Assembly: GCF_947179165.1 (NCBI RefSeq)
Contig: NC_077240.1
Location: 25,152,001 to 25,216,000 of the forward strand
Direction: 5' to 3'
From: Solanum dulcamara
Lineage: Eukaryota > Streptophyta > Magnoliopsida > Solanales > Solanaceae
DNA length: 64,000 nucleotides
Shown: positions 42,376 through 54,100 of the stretch, in pieces
Numbering within the stretch: the first letter of the stretch is position 1
Layout of the letters: each line of letters begins with the position of its first letter
Program-made: the position numbers and the translations under genes
Notes under the pieces: model-generated
What the model was told of the DNA's origin: nothing
Databases searched by the model: none
What the model saw: only the letters and a program-made list of their open reading frames with translations

Positions 42376-43309
42376 TCTATAATTTGCTAAGCAAATATTG
42401 CTGCTGAGCCAAAAGACAGAAACTGAGAGAAAAGAGGGGCACAGTACCAAGAAAAATGAATGTGCCACTATAAAATGTAAATATGGCCTGCCCTGTACCA
42501 TATTCATGAGTTGATCATCTGAACCTCAACTACTTATTTTGCAACACGAAAAGAATTTGGACATTCATAAAATTAAGTTTCTTTACCTACTTCAATTAAA
42601 CAAGACTTGTGACCACTAGCATAAAAGTTGATCAGTTAAACACCCTACATCAAAAAATCATACTATATATTTAACAAATTATACGAAATATATAGTTCAA
42701 AAATTATACGAAGCTGTAATGCAAGTCCCTAAGAGAGTTGGATTATTCAGGTATATAACGTGAGATATACGAGTCAATGGGAGTTGAACAACCCATTGCT
42801 AAACTAGCTCAATATCATTAATCATTTTAGGCCTAAAAGTATAAAACAAGTTTCCGCGAATTGCCCAGTAGCTATAAGGACAAGAGACCCAATTCGACTA
42901 CCTAACGGTAGATTCAAGTACATACATTATATTAGAGGATAGTTATTAAAAATGTGAGGAGTTAAAATCTTCTGTCCACTTATAAAACGAACAGAAGAAA
43001 ATGATCTGTTTTAGATCTTTGTAAAAATGAGAAGCATGTGCTCATCACTCCAAGAATGACAATAAAGAGTCCAACAATTGGGTTAGTGATGTATTTAAGT
43101 CAGTTGGTGGACACTGCGCCTTGAGCACTATGCCTTGTGCGCCAACAATTATATGTACAAGTCAAAACGTTTATGATGATAAAAAGAAACATCTTCTGCA
43201 GCTTGTGAACAACAACAGGTTCCCACAAATACAATTAATGCAAAACTGTCTTCCATGCGACCGGATAATCACCAGTAGAGGTACCTAACAAAACCAAGAG
43301 GCTGCGACT

Positions 43310-45940
43310 TTAGGCGATATGCTCTGCAAGACTAAGAATCTTAACATGCTTCTTTTTCCTCAACTCATGGGGTACTGGACCAAAAACTCTGGTTCCAATG
43401 GGTTCACCATGCTTGTTGATGAGTACCACAGCATTGTCATCAAACTTTACTTCGCTCCCATCACAGCGGCCTCTTGGCATAGCAGCACGAACAACAACAC
43501 CATAATGCACTTCTCCTTTCTTCACCTTCCCACCTGGCTGAGCTTCCTTCACGGAGCAAACTATTGTGTCTCCTAATCTTGCTCCTTTCTTTCCCTTCAG
43601 TGCTTGGATGCACGCCACTCTCTTTGCACCTGAATTATCTACCACTTTCAGACTCGTCCTCATTTGTATGAAAGTTCTTTGTTGCTGAAAGGACCAAAAA
43701 CAAGTGAAAAACTTTACAATCATCGTAACAAGACAATTCAAATACTACTCAATTAGCAGCAGAGTCAACTCATAAGATTCAAGACCTTTTTCATAGCAAC
43801 TCAGCCATGTGATGTTATTAAGATGCTTCCTTTAATGAAAATAAGCATTTAAATTATTTGATCAGTAAGAAAGCTTTATCTTAATGCGGGGAATGAATGA
43901 TGTGGCTTGCATTGACAAAATGCACACAACATCCAAATTTCATGCTCAATGACTGATTAAGATTGCAAATGGACTGGAAAAAAGAATAGGGTGTTGGGGG
44001 TGAATAATTAAACAGCATAGCAGACGAACCAGGAATAACAAATGATTGCACATCATCTCGTGTGTTGATCTCATTAAACCATCAGCATTGTTGCAGAGGC
44101 CACTGAACAATGAACGACCCACTACTGCAGTTTTCATCACAATTTTGTTAAAGCACAGACCATGCGACAAGGACATAAGGAAGAGCTGATGATCAGGAAA
44201 TGTGGATAGCACAGGAAGGCAGTGAATTCAACGAGCTGTTACAGAGAGCATAATATTTGGTTGCAGTTGCTAACGGGCTTCCTAATGCACATAAAACCAT
44301 CAATTTTGGATAACAATCACTGTCGGCTCTACAAGATCAAAAAAAACGAAGGCAAATGCCTTCGGGCCCCAAATTTGAGGGGTCCATTTTTTCGTAATAA
44401 TAGATTATAGGTTTTTTTTTTTCAAAAAATACATTGAGTACTATTTGTAGGAAAAGTGAACTTTTCATATAAAAGAAAAGAACTATTCGAAGAAGTTTGA
44501 CATATCTGGACTACTATGTCTCAAGAAAGATTATATGAATTGGTTATATTATCAAGTGAAAAAGGATTATTAGTAGAAATCGATTATATATCTGGTTGCA
44601 GTTGCTAACAGGCTTCCTAATGCACATAAAACCATCAATATTGGATAACCTATTAATCATTTCCGCGAAGTTGTCTAAGTACAAAATTTGTTGATGACTA
44701 TGGCTGATAAAAATCACACTACTTCCTTCTTCCAAACTGAATTATCATGTTTGACTTAAAAATGATTAAATAAGCTGATAAGACGTAAAAGTTTCATAAT
44801 GCAACTTCCAGACGTAAAAGTTTCATAATGCAACTTCCAGACCAAGTATAGGTTAAATCTTTTTTCCTTTAAGAACATTAAAAAGAAACAAGAAAGAAAA
44901 GTTGTATCAAGTAGAAAAAAGAGTCCATAAACATCATTTAGCACAATGAGGGTATACAACTTGGGATGGAGCACATTGATGCAGAGTCTTATTCACACGA
45001 GAAAATAAATCTTCAACGATCTAGACTTTACAGATAAATGGGTAAAACCCCTCCTTTTACAACTATAAATCTAAGTTCCACCTGCTATGCTGTAATGAAT
45101 GAAGATGACATTCACTGCCCGGAGATTTCGATACCAAACACAACTGAATGAGTAGATTAGTCGGTAAGAGTGACAATGCACTACTTAATCGTATCTCCTT
45201 TTCCAATGGAAAGATTACCAGAGAAAGACAAAAGGGAAAAATGAGCCAACAAGTAACTACTCCCTCTGTCCCAATTTATATATGACACTTTTTGCTTTTC
45301 GAGATTCAAACTATGTAAACTCTGACCAACACTTTAAAATGTATTTTTTTCGTCATGTTGACATGAGAAGAATTGCAATTTGTGGTACTTTTTTCATATA
45401 GTTTTTTAATCTAAATTATAGTAATGATAAAATATTGAGTTGATCTAATCCAATCAAAGATTAGTCATACTCCCATGAAACAGAAAGTACCATACAAATT
45501 GGGACAGGGGAAGTAATACATTACATCAGTAGAGACAAAACGTGTTCCTGTTTATAAGCTGCTCCATGCAAGAAATATAAAAATGAGTTTGTTGTGTGGA
45601 GAATAGCTAGAACACGTACATGCAAAACCTAACCTGAGCTCATTAGACTATCCACAATAAGCAAAGATACTTCTCTGCAGATTAAACAAAGGAGTATCTA
45701 GGCCTGTAACCCCTAAAACTTACTCTTAGTTGTTTTCCACACTCCTTTTCACTTAGTTTATCTGCCTGAAACAACATTACCTTTTCCCATGGGGGGGGGG
45801 GGGATCATTGGCATATTGAAAAAGAGTGACAGTCACAAGTTCCATCTTATATAAATGTATATCATACCACTCCATATTAGCAATCAAAGCAAATAAAGCC
45901 TCTTACCACGAACCAACCGAGGAGAAGAAGATGCAGCCAT
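43310..45940 (-). CDS. HLL/HLP: Mitochondrial ribosomal protein uL14 (HUELLENLOS class)
   Basis: A nuclear gene for a bacterial-type L14 protein of the large mitochondrial ribosomal subunit. The last exon (43684-43310) encodes [67 protein letters not shown] and [16 protein letters not shown], the full uL14 fold. The RTFIQMR entry and the [11 protein letters not shown] block point to the plant HLL/HLP group rather than the cytosolic 60S homologue. Two upstream coding exons are inferred: 45940-45907 (34 nt, [11 protein letters not shown]) and 44124-44030 (95 nt, [20 protein letters not shown]). Their lengths sum to 129, so the phase fits exactly, and they give a basic, Ser/Arg-rich presequence. 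The predicted total is 167 residues. The donor after the 95-nt exon (GTTCGT) is weak, so that junction needs cDNA support. Confidence 0.85.
44253..44649 (+). mobile_element. hAT-derived fragment between 62-bp direct repeats
   Basis: Two 62-bp direct copies (44253-44314 and 44588-44649, both containing GGTTGCAGTTGCTAAC and GGCTTCCTAATGCACATA) flank a 273-bp insert in the large uL14m intron. The insert has a GC-rich foldback (GAAGGCAAATGCCTTCGGGCC) and ends with an open frame at 44507-44588, [20 protein letters not shown], which resembles the C-terminal dimerisation part of TTF-finger hAT transposases. It is a non-autonomous remnant. Confidence 0.55.
44782..44840. repeat. 29-bp tandem duplication
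   Basis: Two perfect 29-bp copies beginning GACGTAAAAGTTTCATAATG. Confidence 0.95.
45260..45513. mobile_element. Stowaway MITE in a uL14m intron
   Basis: A 254-bp element with ends CTCCCTCTGTCCCAATTTAT and the near complement AAATTGGGACAGGGGAAG, flanked by TA. Typical Stowaway termini. Confidence 0.88.
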
Positions 45941-46184
45941 CTTTGGAGAAGATTCTGTGATACGAATGGGAAAGTCAGATATGATATAATCTACGAATAG
46001 ACACATAGCACAAGCATTACAAAATTAGAACACCAGTTCTACCAATAGGTGTAAACAATTCAAATAGATTTAGTGTAATTAATAATCAAAATTATGCAAA
46101 GTACAATAGTAAGCCAGCTACATGTGGTACAGTGATCGGGGAAAGAAAAACTCAAGCATCAAAAGCCTTGATAACTTGAAGATT

Positions 46185-46332
46185 TCCTCCTTTTTCTGAT
46201 GACTATGGTAACCGATCACCCCCTGTAGGACCCCTTTACTAAGGAGCCCAACAGTGGGCCTTATTTGCTCCATTGGTGACTCAAACCCTCAATCTTGTGG
46301 TTGAAGTGGAGGACCCTTGCCACCAGGGTATT
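46185..46332 (-). mobile_element. Second tRNA-derived SINE-like element
   Basis: The minus strand reads CCTGGTGGCAAGGGTCCTCC (A-box-like), then AGATTGAGGGTTTGAGTCACC, where GGTTTGAGTC resembles a Pol III B box. The body differs from the SINE at 36984. The 3' end is not clear. Confidence 0.5.
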
Positions 46333-47215
46333 CCTCCCATGTCTCTTTTCCTTTAAACTCTCATCACAGAATACACATTAAATTTGTTACAAATAAACTT
46401 GTCAAATACATGCAAAGACAAGCATAACATTCTATTGTCAATCATTTTTTTTTTTGATGTTCCAAAAGTTTTTTTGAGAATTATCCAAAAGTATTGCCGC
46501 CCATAACTCTGTGCATAAAGACTTGTTAAGCCAGAAGCTGAGTTACATATACCATGAACACACCATGACAGACTTACTCCCAATAAAACTATTTTTCCTC
46601 AACACTAAGTCTACCCCTTATTTTCATCATTCCAAATGAAGATCATTGCAAGTTGACTCCCCAGCTTCTTTCTACGATCCTAGTCAAGCCCTGCTAGTAT
46701 GCCTCGAGAGCCCAGAAAGCCCTATATGGATTGAAGCAATCCCCGAGGGCGAGCACCTCATGTCAAGAAATTAATGATGCATCCATTGATCTTGTTGCAA
46801 TCAGTTACAAAATGGAGAAATAAGGACTGCTCTCAAAATTTCATTGAGAATTAATTCGAATTGCAACTGAATGAAGTGTTGTTGTGCCCATTGTTATCCA
46901 GAAAAGCAATTGCAGGCTTCCATCAGGATTCAGAATCCTAAATACCCTATTAAGGAAGAATGCAACCGTCAGAAACTAGCTACATTAAGAAAATCCCCTT
47001 TATCATTCCAGCATTCAGAGTTGATGGTCATTTAACAGGGACAAAAGCCTCAAGGAAGCACCTCTTTGTTCACTGAGACATCCCAAATTCAAAGAAGAAC
47101 AAGTCACTTCTGATTAAAGAAGCTTAGTCTCACTAATGAATTCCCTTAGCTCACCAACAAGTGTATCATATAACTTATAACTATTGCTTTCCTACTAATA
47201 GCTATATAGATTGTA

Positions 47216-47483
47216 CTCACTCGTTTCAATTTGTTTGTCTTATTTTCCTTTTTAGTTCATTTAGAAAAATGTCTCTTTTCTTTTTTGGCAACTCTTCATT
47301 TTAATTTTTTTTGAAACTGGTAACATGTGCAACTCTTCATTTTTAACCTTCCACATGGTACGTTTAAGACTAGAGGATTAAAGGGCAATTTGGTACCTTC
47401 TACATACCTTTAGTTTAAGACCACAAGATTAATAAGTCTAAGTGCCAAGTCAAAACCAAACAAACAAATTGAGACGGTGGGAG
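47216..47483. mobile_element. Stowaway MITE in the uL14m leader intron
   Basis: 268 bp with inverted ends CTCACTCGTTTCAATTTG and the complement of CTCCCACCGTCTCAATTTG, flanked by TA on both sides. The ends are more diverged than in the 45260 copy. Confidence 0.78.
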
Positions 47484-47689
47484 TAATACTTTCCAAAATC
47501 CTTGCAATGTTTATCAATATAATGTACCAAAACTCACATAGCATAATTTTCATTTAAATGAATCAATTAACCATTGGGGTTTACAGGAATAATAAAATCT
47601 CAGTATCTAACCAATTTAGAATACATATTAACAAGAAAGCAAAAACCAGAAAATTTAATCCAAAGCAAATATAAGAAGATTTAATCCCT

Positions 47690-48471
47690 CAAAAAGTACT
47701 AAGATTTCACCAATTTGCAGTACTCATTAATACAACTAAAACCCAGAAAAAAATCCCCAAACTTAATCTGAAACGTATATAAAGATGTAATATTTTTAGC
47801 TAAATGGGTATGAATTTTGGATCTTTTCTAGAAAGTTGAGATGCTGATGTGAAGATTCATACTTACATCAATAAGAAAGAGTAGAAAGATGAACTGAGAA
47901 CTGATGTTGTCTGGCTGTGGTCTGCTTTCTTTGGGGATACAACACTCTGGGGTTTACTAGGATTGAGACTTGGGAATAATTTTCACTGAAAATCGAAAAT
48001 TATAGGGATGGGCTCTTGGGTTGGATCAGAAATTTTCTGGGCCCTAGATACTGAGTAGTATAATATTTTTTGATTTCATTTAAAATAATTTCTGTTTTCC
48101 GGTTAAATCGAAATTGGGAACCTATAAATGAATTTTTATAAGAAAAATTAAAACATAATCGACCCCAAAAAATGAATTAATTTGGTTCGGTACCAAAGAG
48201 TGTTGTATCACATAGAAAGCTGAGAACAACCATCAACTATATCAGTTATCAGTTCATCTTTCTACTATTTCGATCTTATAGTAGCAAGTAGGAATCTTCA
48301 TATTAGTCTTTCAACTTTCACAAAAAGATTCAAATTTTATACACATGGAGCTAAAAAGATTACATCTTTATATATGTTTTGGATTAAGTTTGGAGATTTT
48401 TTTTCAGGATTTTAGTTGTATTAATTAATGAGTACTGCAATTTGGTGAAATCTTAGTACTTTTGAGGCATT
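47690..48471. repeat. Inverted duplication of the uL14m 5' region
   Basis: Two arms of about 260 bp (47690-47950 and 48196-48471) are inverted copies. The minus-strand reading of the left arm and the plus-strand reading of the right arm share TCAGTTCATCTTTCTACT, AAGATTACATCTTTATATA-like, TTTAGTTGTATTAAT and GTACTGCAA..TGGTGAAATC blocks in the same order. The arms cover the probable uL14m leader exon and the start of its intron; the 245-bp spacer should hold the promoter. The right arm has lost the splice donor. Confidence 0.8.
47869..47945 (-). other. Probable 5'-UTR exon of uL14m
   Basis: The minus strand has a pyrimidine-rich stretch (CTTTCTACTCTTTCTTATTG) ending at a strong GTAAGT donor (47868-47863). 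A CACAG acceptor at 45959-45955 lies 14 bp before the uL14m ATG, so a 1.9-kb leader intron is likely. The transcription start is an estimate. Confidence 0.5.
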
Positions 48472-48751
48472 ACTTTGTCCCAAACTAATTTCCGGCCTTC
48501 TCTGAAGAAAGGAGAGACTTTTACTAGACATTTACTAATTTCAATCTCAAATCCGACAACATCAGTTATCTGATTTTTTATGCAATAATTTCATACAAAA
48601 CCTATTTTTTTATGCAACAATTCATTCACTCTTTTATTTGGAGCAGAAATACTAGTAAATAAACAAGTAAAAGGTGCAAGAATAATGTATATGCCCTGAA
48701 ATCGGAGAGATGGGGAGATTTTATAGATTGAATTGATGGAGAAGAACTTAC

Positions 48752-48890
48752 AACAAGATTGATATGAGAGTGAAATCTCTGAGCAGAGCAGAACTCCAAG
48801 AATGGATGCAAAGATGGAGGAAAGAAGAGAAGAAGAAGAGCCCAGTGAAGAGTGGAGAAAAGAGAGAGATTAGGGCTTTAGATGTTAAGG
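48752..48890 (-). other. 5'-exon-like block, copy 1
   Basis: The minus strand starts AAGCCCTAATCTCTCTC, continues through a pyrimidine-rich leader and a short open frame (HPFLEFCSAQRFHSHINLVV), and ends at a consensus GTAAGT donor (48751-48746). The CCCTAA box and pyrimidine tract are typical of plant ribosomal-protein leaders, so this may be an alternative first exon of uL14m. The block is repeated at 56848-56985. Confidence 0.45.
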
Positions 48891-48894
48891 GTAA

Positions 48895-50215
48895 CGTTGG
48901 AATTAGACTCTGACTAGTTTTAAACTAATTCCAACAAATAAATTCACTAACCGGGTATAGAATTAAAAGAGACATTTGAGTTATCTATTTGAGAATTTAG
49001 GACACAAGTTTTAAAAATTGAATAAAAGAGACTCTAGTATAATTAGGTATTAATGGATTATGCTGATTTTAAAAAATATATTTTTATACACCCCAAAATT
49101 TTGTTATTTACAAACAGGCCAAACATATAAGAGGATTTTTTTAGCCAAAAGGGCAACAAACAATTTCCAAAAAATCTGCTCATTTTTTTCAGCGGGAGTA
49201 GCAGCCCTTTCCACATTCATCTTCGTCTTCTTCCATATCTTTTTTTTCTTTTTTTTTTTCAATCTCAACACATTCCAGCCTTTCAAACGCCTTGCTCTCT
49301 TCAAAGTAGAGTTAGATTTATCTTCATTGAACAAAAATGAAATCTGCATTTGCCTTCTTCTTCATTACTAAACCAAAGATTTTTTAATTTGTGTTACTTC
49401 TCCACGTCATCATCACCTCCAAACAACTAGCAGATGTTTAAACATTTGTCTAAACTAACAAATATTTTCATATCTCGATTTCCAAAACAATTAGCAAATA
49501 TTTTCATATTTCTCCAAACAACTAGCTGATATTTAAAATATTCTCATTGTTTTAACTAAAGAACCATAAAAAACACATAAATAATTTAGGATTGTTTAAA
49601 TTTCTTCTGGTTGTTTGAACTAAACAACTTTTGATTGTTTAAACAATTTTTGATTGTTTAAACAACTTCTGTTGTTTGAACTAAACAACTTAGGGTTGTT
49701 TAAACAATATCTCTTGATTGCTTGAACAACTCTTATTTATATAAACAACATATCTTCTCCTCTCTTCTTTTCTCTTTTCATCAATTTTTTTTTTATAATT
49801 TTCACAATCAAATTGGAGTGAAAGAATTGGGGAAAAGAAAAGAGAAGAGAAGAGAGGAGAGGAGAACAGAGAAAATCGAATAAAGGAGACAGAATTGGGG
49901 GGAAAAAGAGAAGAGAAGAGAAGAGAGGAGAGGAGAACAGAGAAAGAGGAAGAAATGCGTTTAGAAAATGAAGAAAATGGATGGAATTTTGGGATTTGTT
50001 AAAAGTTTTTTATCTTTTAATTTTTTACCCTAAGTTTACAAATATTTTAAATAAACTCTATTTCTTCATAATTAACCCCTAATTAAATGTTTATAACAAA
50101 AGAAAAGGAAAAAAAATAGAAATCCCCTATCCTTCATTCCACTCTCAAATAACCCTTTTAGCTTATTTTCCCCACTAACTAAACCACATAATTTCAAATA
50201 ATTAATCAAAGGGAA
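48895..50215. other. Low-complexity intergenic DNA
   Basis: No gene. 49440-49760 is full of short AAACAACT / TTGTTTAAAC motifs. 49826-49945 is a purine-rich tandem duplication of about 67 bp (AAGAGAAGAGAAGAGAGGAG in both copies). Confidence 0.6.
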
Positions 50216-50221
50216 ACTTAC

Positions 50222-50610
50222 ATAAATATACTATATTAAGAAAATATTTATCATTTATAACAATAATTATTTTTCATCGGACAGTTATAATACAGTGTTA
50301 ATACAACTTTAATACATATTAGTGAGAATAATTTATAAAACTCAAATAATATAAGTTTTATTCATGGATAATATATTTATCACACACACTAATACACTTA
50401 TAATATATTGTGTCAATTTCTTACCAAACAAATATAATATATTTTAAAACACTTATAATACATTTATATTGCATGCATAATTCGCTTTTAATACATGACA
50501 TATATATCATAATATTGTTATATATTGCTATAGATGGTAATAAATAGAAAATATCGTTAAAATCAGTAATTATTTATTAAAAAGTGTTCTCCCTGGTAAT
50601 TTTTTCTTAA
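50222..50610 (-). mobile_element. AT-rich MITE, copy 2 of a family
   Basis: The reverse complement matches 31750-32105 closely over about 350 bp. The outer ends can be compared between the two copies to find the borders. No coding content. Confidence 0.7.
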
Positions 50611-50614
50611 TCAG

Positions 50615-51145
50615 ACTAGGGGTTAAATAAACTTTATTTGAACTTATTTCAACAACTAAATCAGATTAACTCTAATTAGTTTTAAAATAATTGAAACAAC
50701 TAAACCACATCATTTCAAATAATAAATCAAACTAGGGGTTAAATAAACTTTATTTCAACTTACCTTAACAACTAAACCACATTAACTCCAAATAGTTTTA
50801 AACTAATTGAAACAACTAAATCCACAAACTAAACCACATTATTTCAATTAATAAATCAAATTAGGGATTAGTTAAATTTTATTTGAACTTATTTCAACAA
50901 CTAAACTACATCAACTCTAATTAGTATTAAACTAATTCAAACAACTAAATCCACCAACTAAACCATATTATTTCAAATAATAAACTAAATTAGGAGTTAG
51001 TTAAATTTTATTTGAACTTATTTCAACAACTAAACTACATTAACTTTAACTAGTTTTAAATTAATTCAAACAACTAAATCAAACTAGGGGTTGATTAGAT
51101 TTTATTTGAACTTATTTATACAACAAAACAACATTAATCGATCTA
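50615..51145. repeat. Tandem array A, five copies of a 95-130-bp unit
   Basis: Five head-to-tail units, each starting near ACTAGGGGTTAAATAAACTT or a variant (about 50615, 50731, 50860, 50989, 51082) and containing TTTATTTGAACTTATTTCAA and AACAACTAAACCACATTA. The units have drifted and vary in length. Confidence 0.85.
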
Positions 51146-54100
51146 GTAAAAAAAATAATTTCTTCATCAATAGGATCAACTAGTGTTGGTACTTATGCTT
51201 AACAAACACATTATTCCTAAATTTAAAGCTAAGTGTCAACACTAGATGGACACAAATCGATCATGCTAGAAAATCAATTTTGTCATCAATAGGATCAAGT
51301 AGTGATGATACTTATGCTTAACAAACACTGTTATATCCCGCATTTTGGTATTTTCAGATAATTCGAGAAAAATCGCGGGAAGTTTAAATCAAGGCCATAT
51401 TTTATTTTGTTTAGCACACAAGTTGGTTATGAATATTATTTATGAACATTAATAGTTTGGAAATATTGGGAAAGGTAAAGGGCAAAAAGGAAAATTCGCT
51501 AAGTGGCCTATGGTAATATTGTGGAAGGCTAGGGGTAAAACGGGAATTTAGCAAAGCGTTCAAGAATGTTCTTGAAGGAACCAAAGTGTACTTGGCAAAA
51601 TAATAAGTCATCTTTATTTTGAAAGAAAATTCTAGAAAAATGGAGAAAGGGGTCATAAGAATCCGGAAGGAATTGGAGGCCAAGTAGTGAGTCGTAGGAC
51701 TCGCCTTACTTGCGTAAGTTATTACCTTGGATATGTCACATACGTAAGCTAACAACTTGGAAATCTCACATACTTAAGCTACTTGAGTACGTACCAAGCT
51801 TACGTAGCAAGGGTTACATAGGTTCGTAAAAGAAGACAAGATTACGAGCCCACGAGGGGGAAAAGAGAGTGACACATGGTAGCATGGGAGAGTGCCACGT
51901 GGCAGCAGCTGGATCAAGAGGTGGTGGGCCCCACATGCCACATGGCAGCCCGTGATTGGAGGAAGGGAGGTGTTGGACCAATGAAGGCTTGACATGTGTC
52001 ACCACTTAGGGCTTGACATGTGTCACCACTTAGGGATTGAAACATGTCACCCCTAAAAGTAGCCTATATATATGTGTCCCTTGACTCATCAAGTCCATAC
52101 TATTCTAGAAATTTCAAGACAAAGAGAGAAAATTCAAGAGCAAGAAGAAGAAAAGAAACTCTAGGAAACTAGAGAAACTAGTGGCGGCCAAGAGGAAAAA
52201 AAAATTGAGTTTTCCGATTTCATTCCGTGAATTAATTATTCTGGGTGTACCATGATGTTATGAAGGTATTAGTAACAAAATTTTATGGTTTGGAGCAGCC
52301 CAAAACGTCATCAAACAGCCCCAAAGTTTTAGCCGCGCTAGGCGAGCTTCCGAGGCAAGTTTTGGCGAGTTTCGGGAAAGGTAAGGTCTCTCCTTTAAAA
52401 TTTGAGTTTATGATGTGGTTATGAGGTGTATTACATGTCCTAAATATGGCTGGAGGTAGAGAAATTGTACAAGGATGCTTGATGTTAGAAACTACTAAAT
52501 TAAAGTCGTAGTAGTTAAATCGAAGTCGCGTAGTGTGTTGTCGTTGTGGCGATGCGGGTGCAGCTGGTTGGATTGTATGTTGCAGGGCTTTAAAGTCTTT
52601 TAAAAAGGGTGTGGTTGCTGCTGGTTGCAGCCACATGACCCCCCGTTTGGTATGGTTAAAGATTTTATGAAATAAAGGTTAAAAACTCTATTTTGGTATC
52701 AGAGTTTTATGCTAGTTGTTTGGAGCTTGTGTTGTTTAAAGTTGAGGTGATTTGATTGTATATATACTGCTGGTTGTTGTTGTTGATATGATTGTTGACA
52801 TGGTGGCCGAGTTGAGATCTCGGGGATGGTGTATTTATAGGGGAGATGCTGCCGAAATTTCGGCAGATTAGAAATTAATTTGTTTGAAGGATTAAGACAA
52901 GTATATGGTGATGAATCTAATGACTATGTCAACTCTCTTGAATGTAGACTAACAAGTTGGAAGAATAATAAAAGCTAGTAAGGCGCGGTACAGGTATGTA
53001 AAGTCTATCATTTCTCTTCTTTTGGCATGTCTTTGACATAAGTATGTAAGGCTTACCCTTTCCTTTTAAGGCATGATTCCGATGTCATTGTTTCATAAGT
53101 GCTTCCATATTTTCTTTGTTTTCAAAAGCTAGGTCTCAATGGTCCCAAGGGAATGACTACCTTTTCTATAACCCATCAATGTTTTCCAAAATGTCTATAG
53201 TTTCTCAAAACAAAGGTTTACCCTTCTTTCTCTTGGCATGTTTTGACATAAGTATATAGAGCTACTCTTTCTTTTTTTGGCATGATTTTTATGCAATAAG
53301 TATATGACATTTTATACAATTTCAAGGAAGTCCTATTCGTAGAGCCACTAGGATGGCCAATTTTCTTGAGTTTCCAAAGGATATTGTTTTCTCGTGCTTA
53401 GATACGTGTATATGATTCCAAAAGTTTTATTTTGATATAATTCATGGTAATTTTTGAAAGGTACTTGACATGAATCTTATCTTGATTTGTGAATTATAGC
53501 TCATTCCGATTATTCTACGAGTCTTGAAAATTGGTCATATGTGCATATGTATACGATTTGACGCCTTATAAGATTGTGACCTTATTCTACGTTCTCTTAA
53601 TATTATCTTTCGTTGATAGTCTCATCCTATAATAATTGTTCCTTCAAGGTGAGACAAAGCGACCATGGTTAGTCTATAATACAATCGGAGGTTACCGACC
53701 TTCCGTCACTCCGATAAATACACGACTTTCGTTGGGCTCTCGTGCATGCTGTCTATATGTATATGTATATGTATATGTATATGGGGGATATGGGGAGGTA
53801 TATATGTGGCGCTATAGACGCATTCCCACCTGATCAGTTGGAGTAATTTTCATCCTGGACGCGGGATGCCCGGACGCGGGACATATGTGGGCACGCCGAC
53901 GTTGTTCGGTGATATGACTTCTATTTTCTATGTATATGAAAAAGAAATGTTTTTATGATAAGACAAGCATGCATGGCATCCGGCCTAAAAGGGCACTCAT
54001 ATGTACAGGTTACTCTCTTATCTCACTATATGTCTATGATTCTACGATATGGTTGTTCATATCTTATGTTCTTTATTATGCTGATTTTCATGCCTTACAT

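Noticed and set aside
45791..45804. Run of 13-14 G
   Set aside because: A homopolymer, possibly of uncertain length from sequencing; no G-quadruplex repeat pattern around it.
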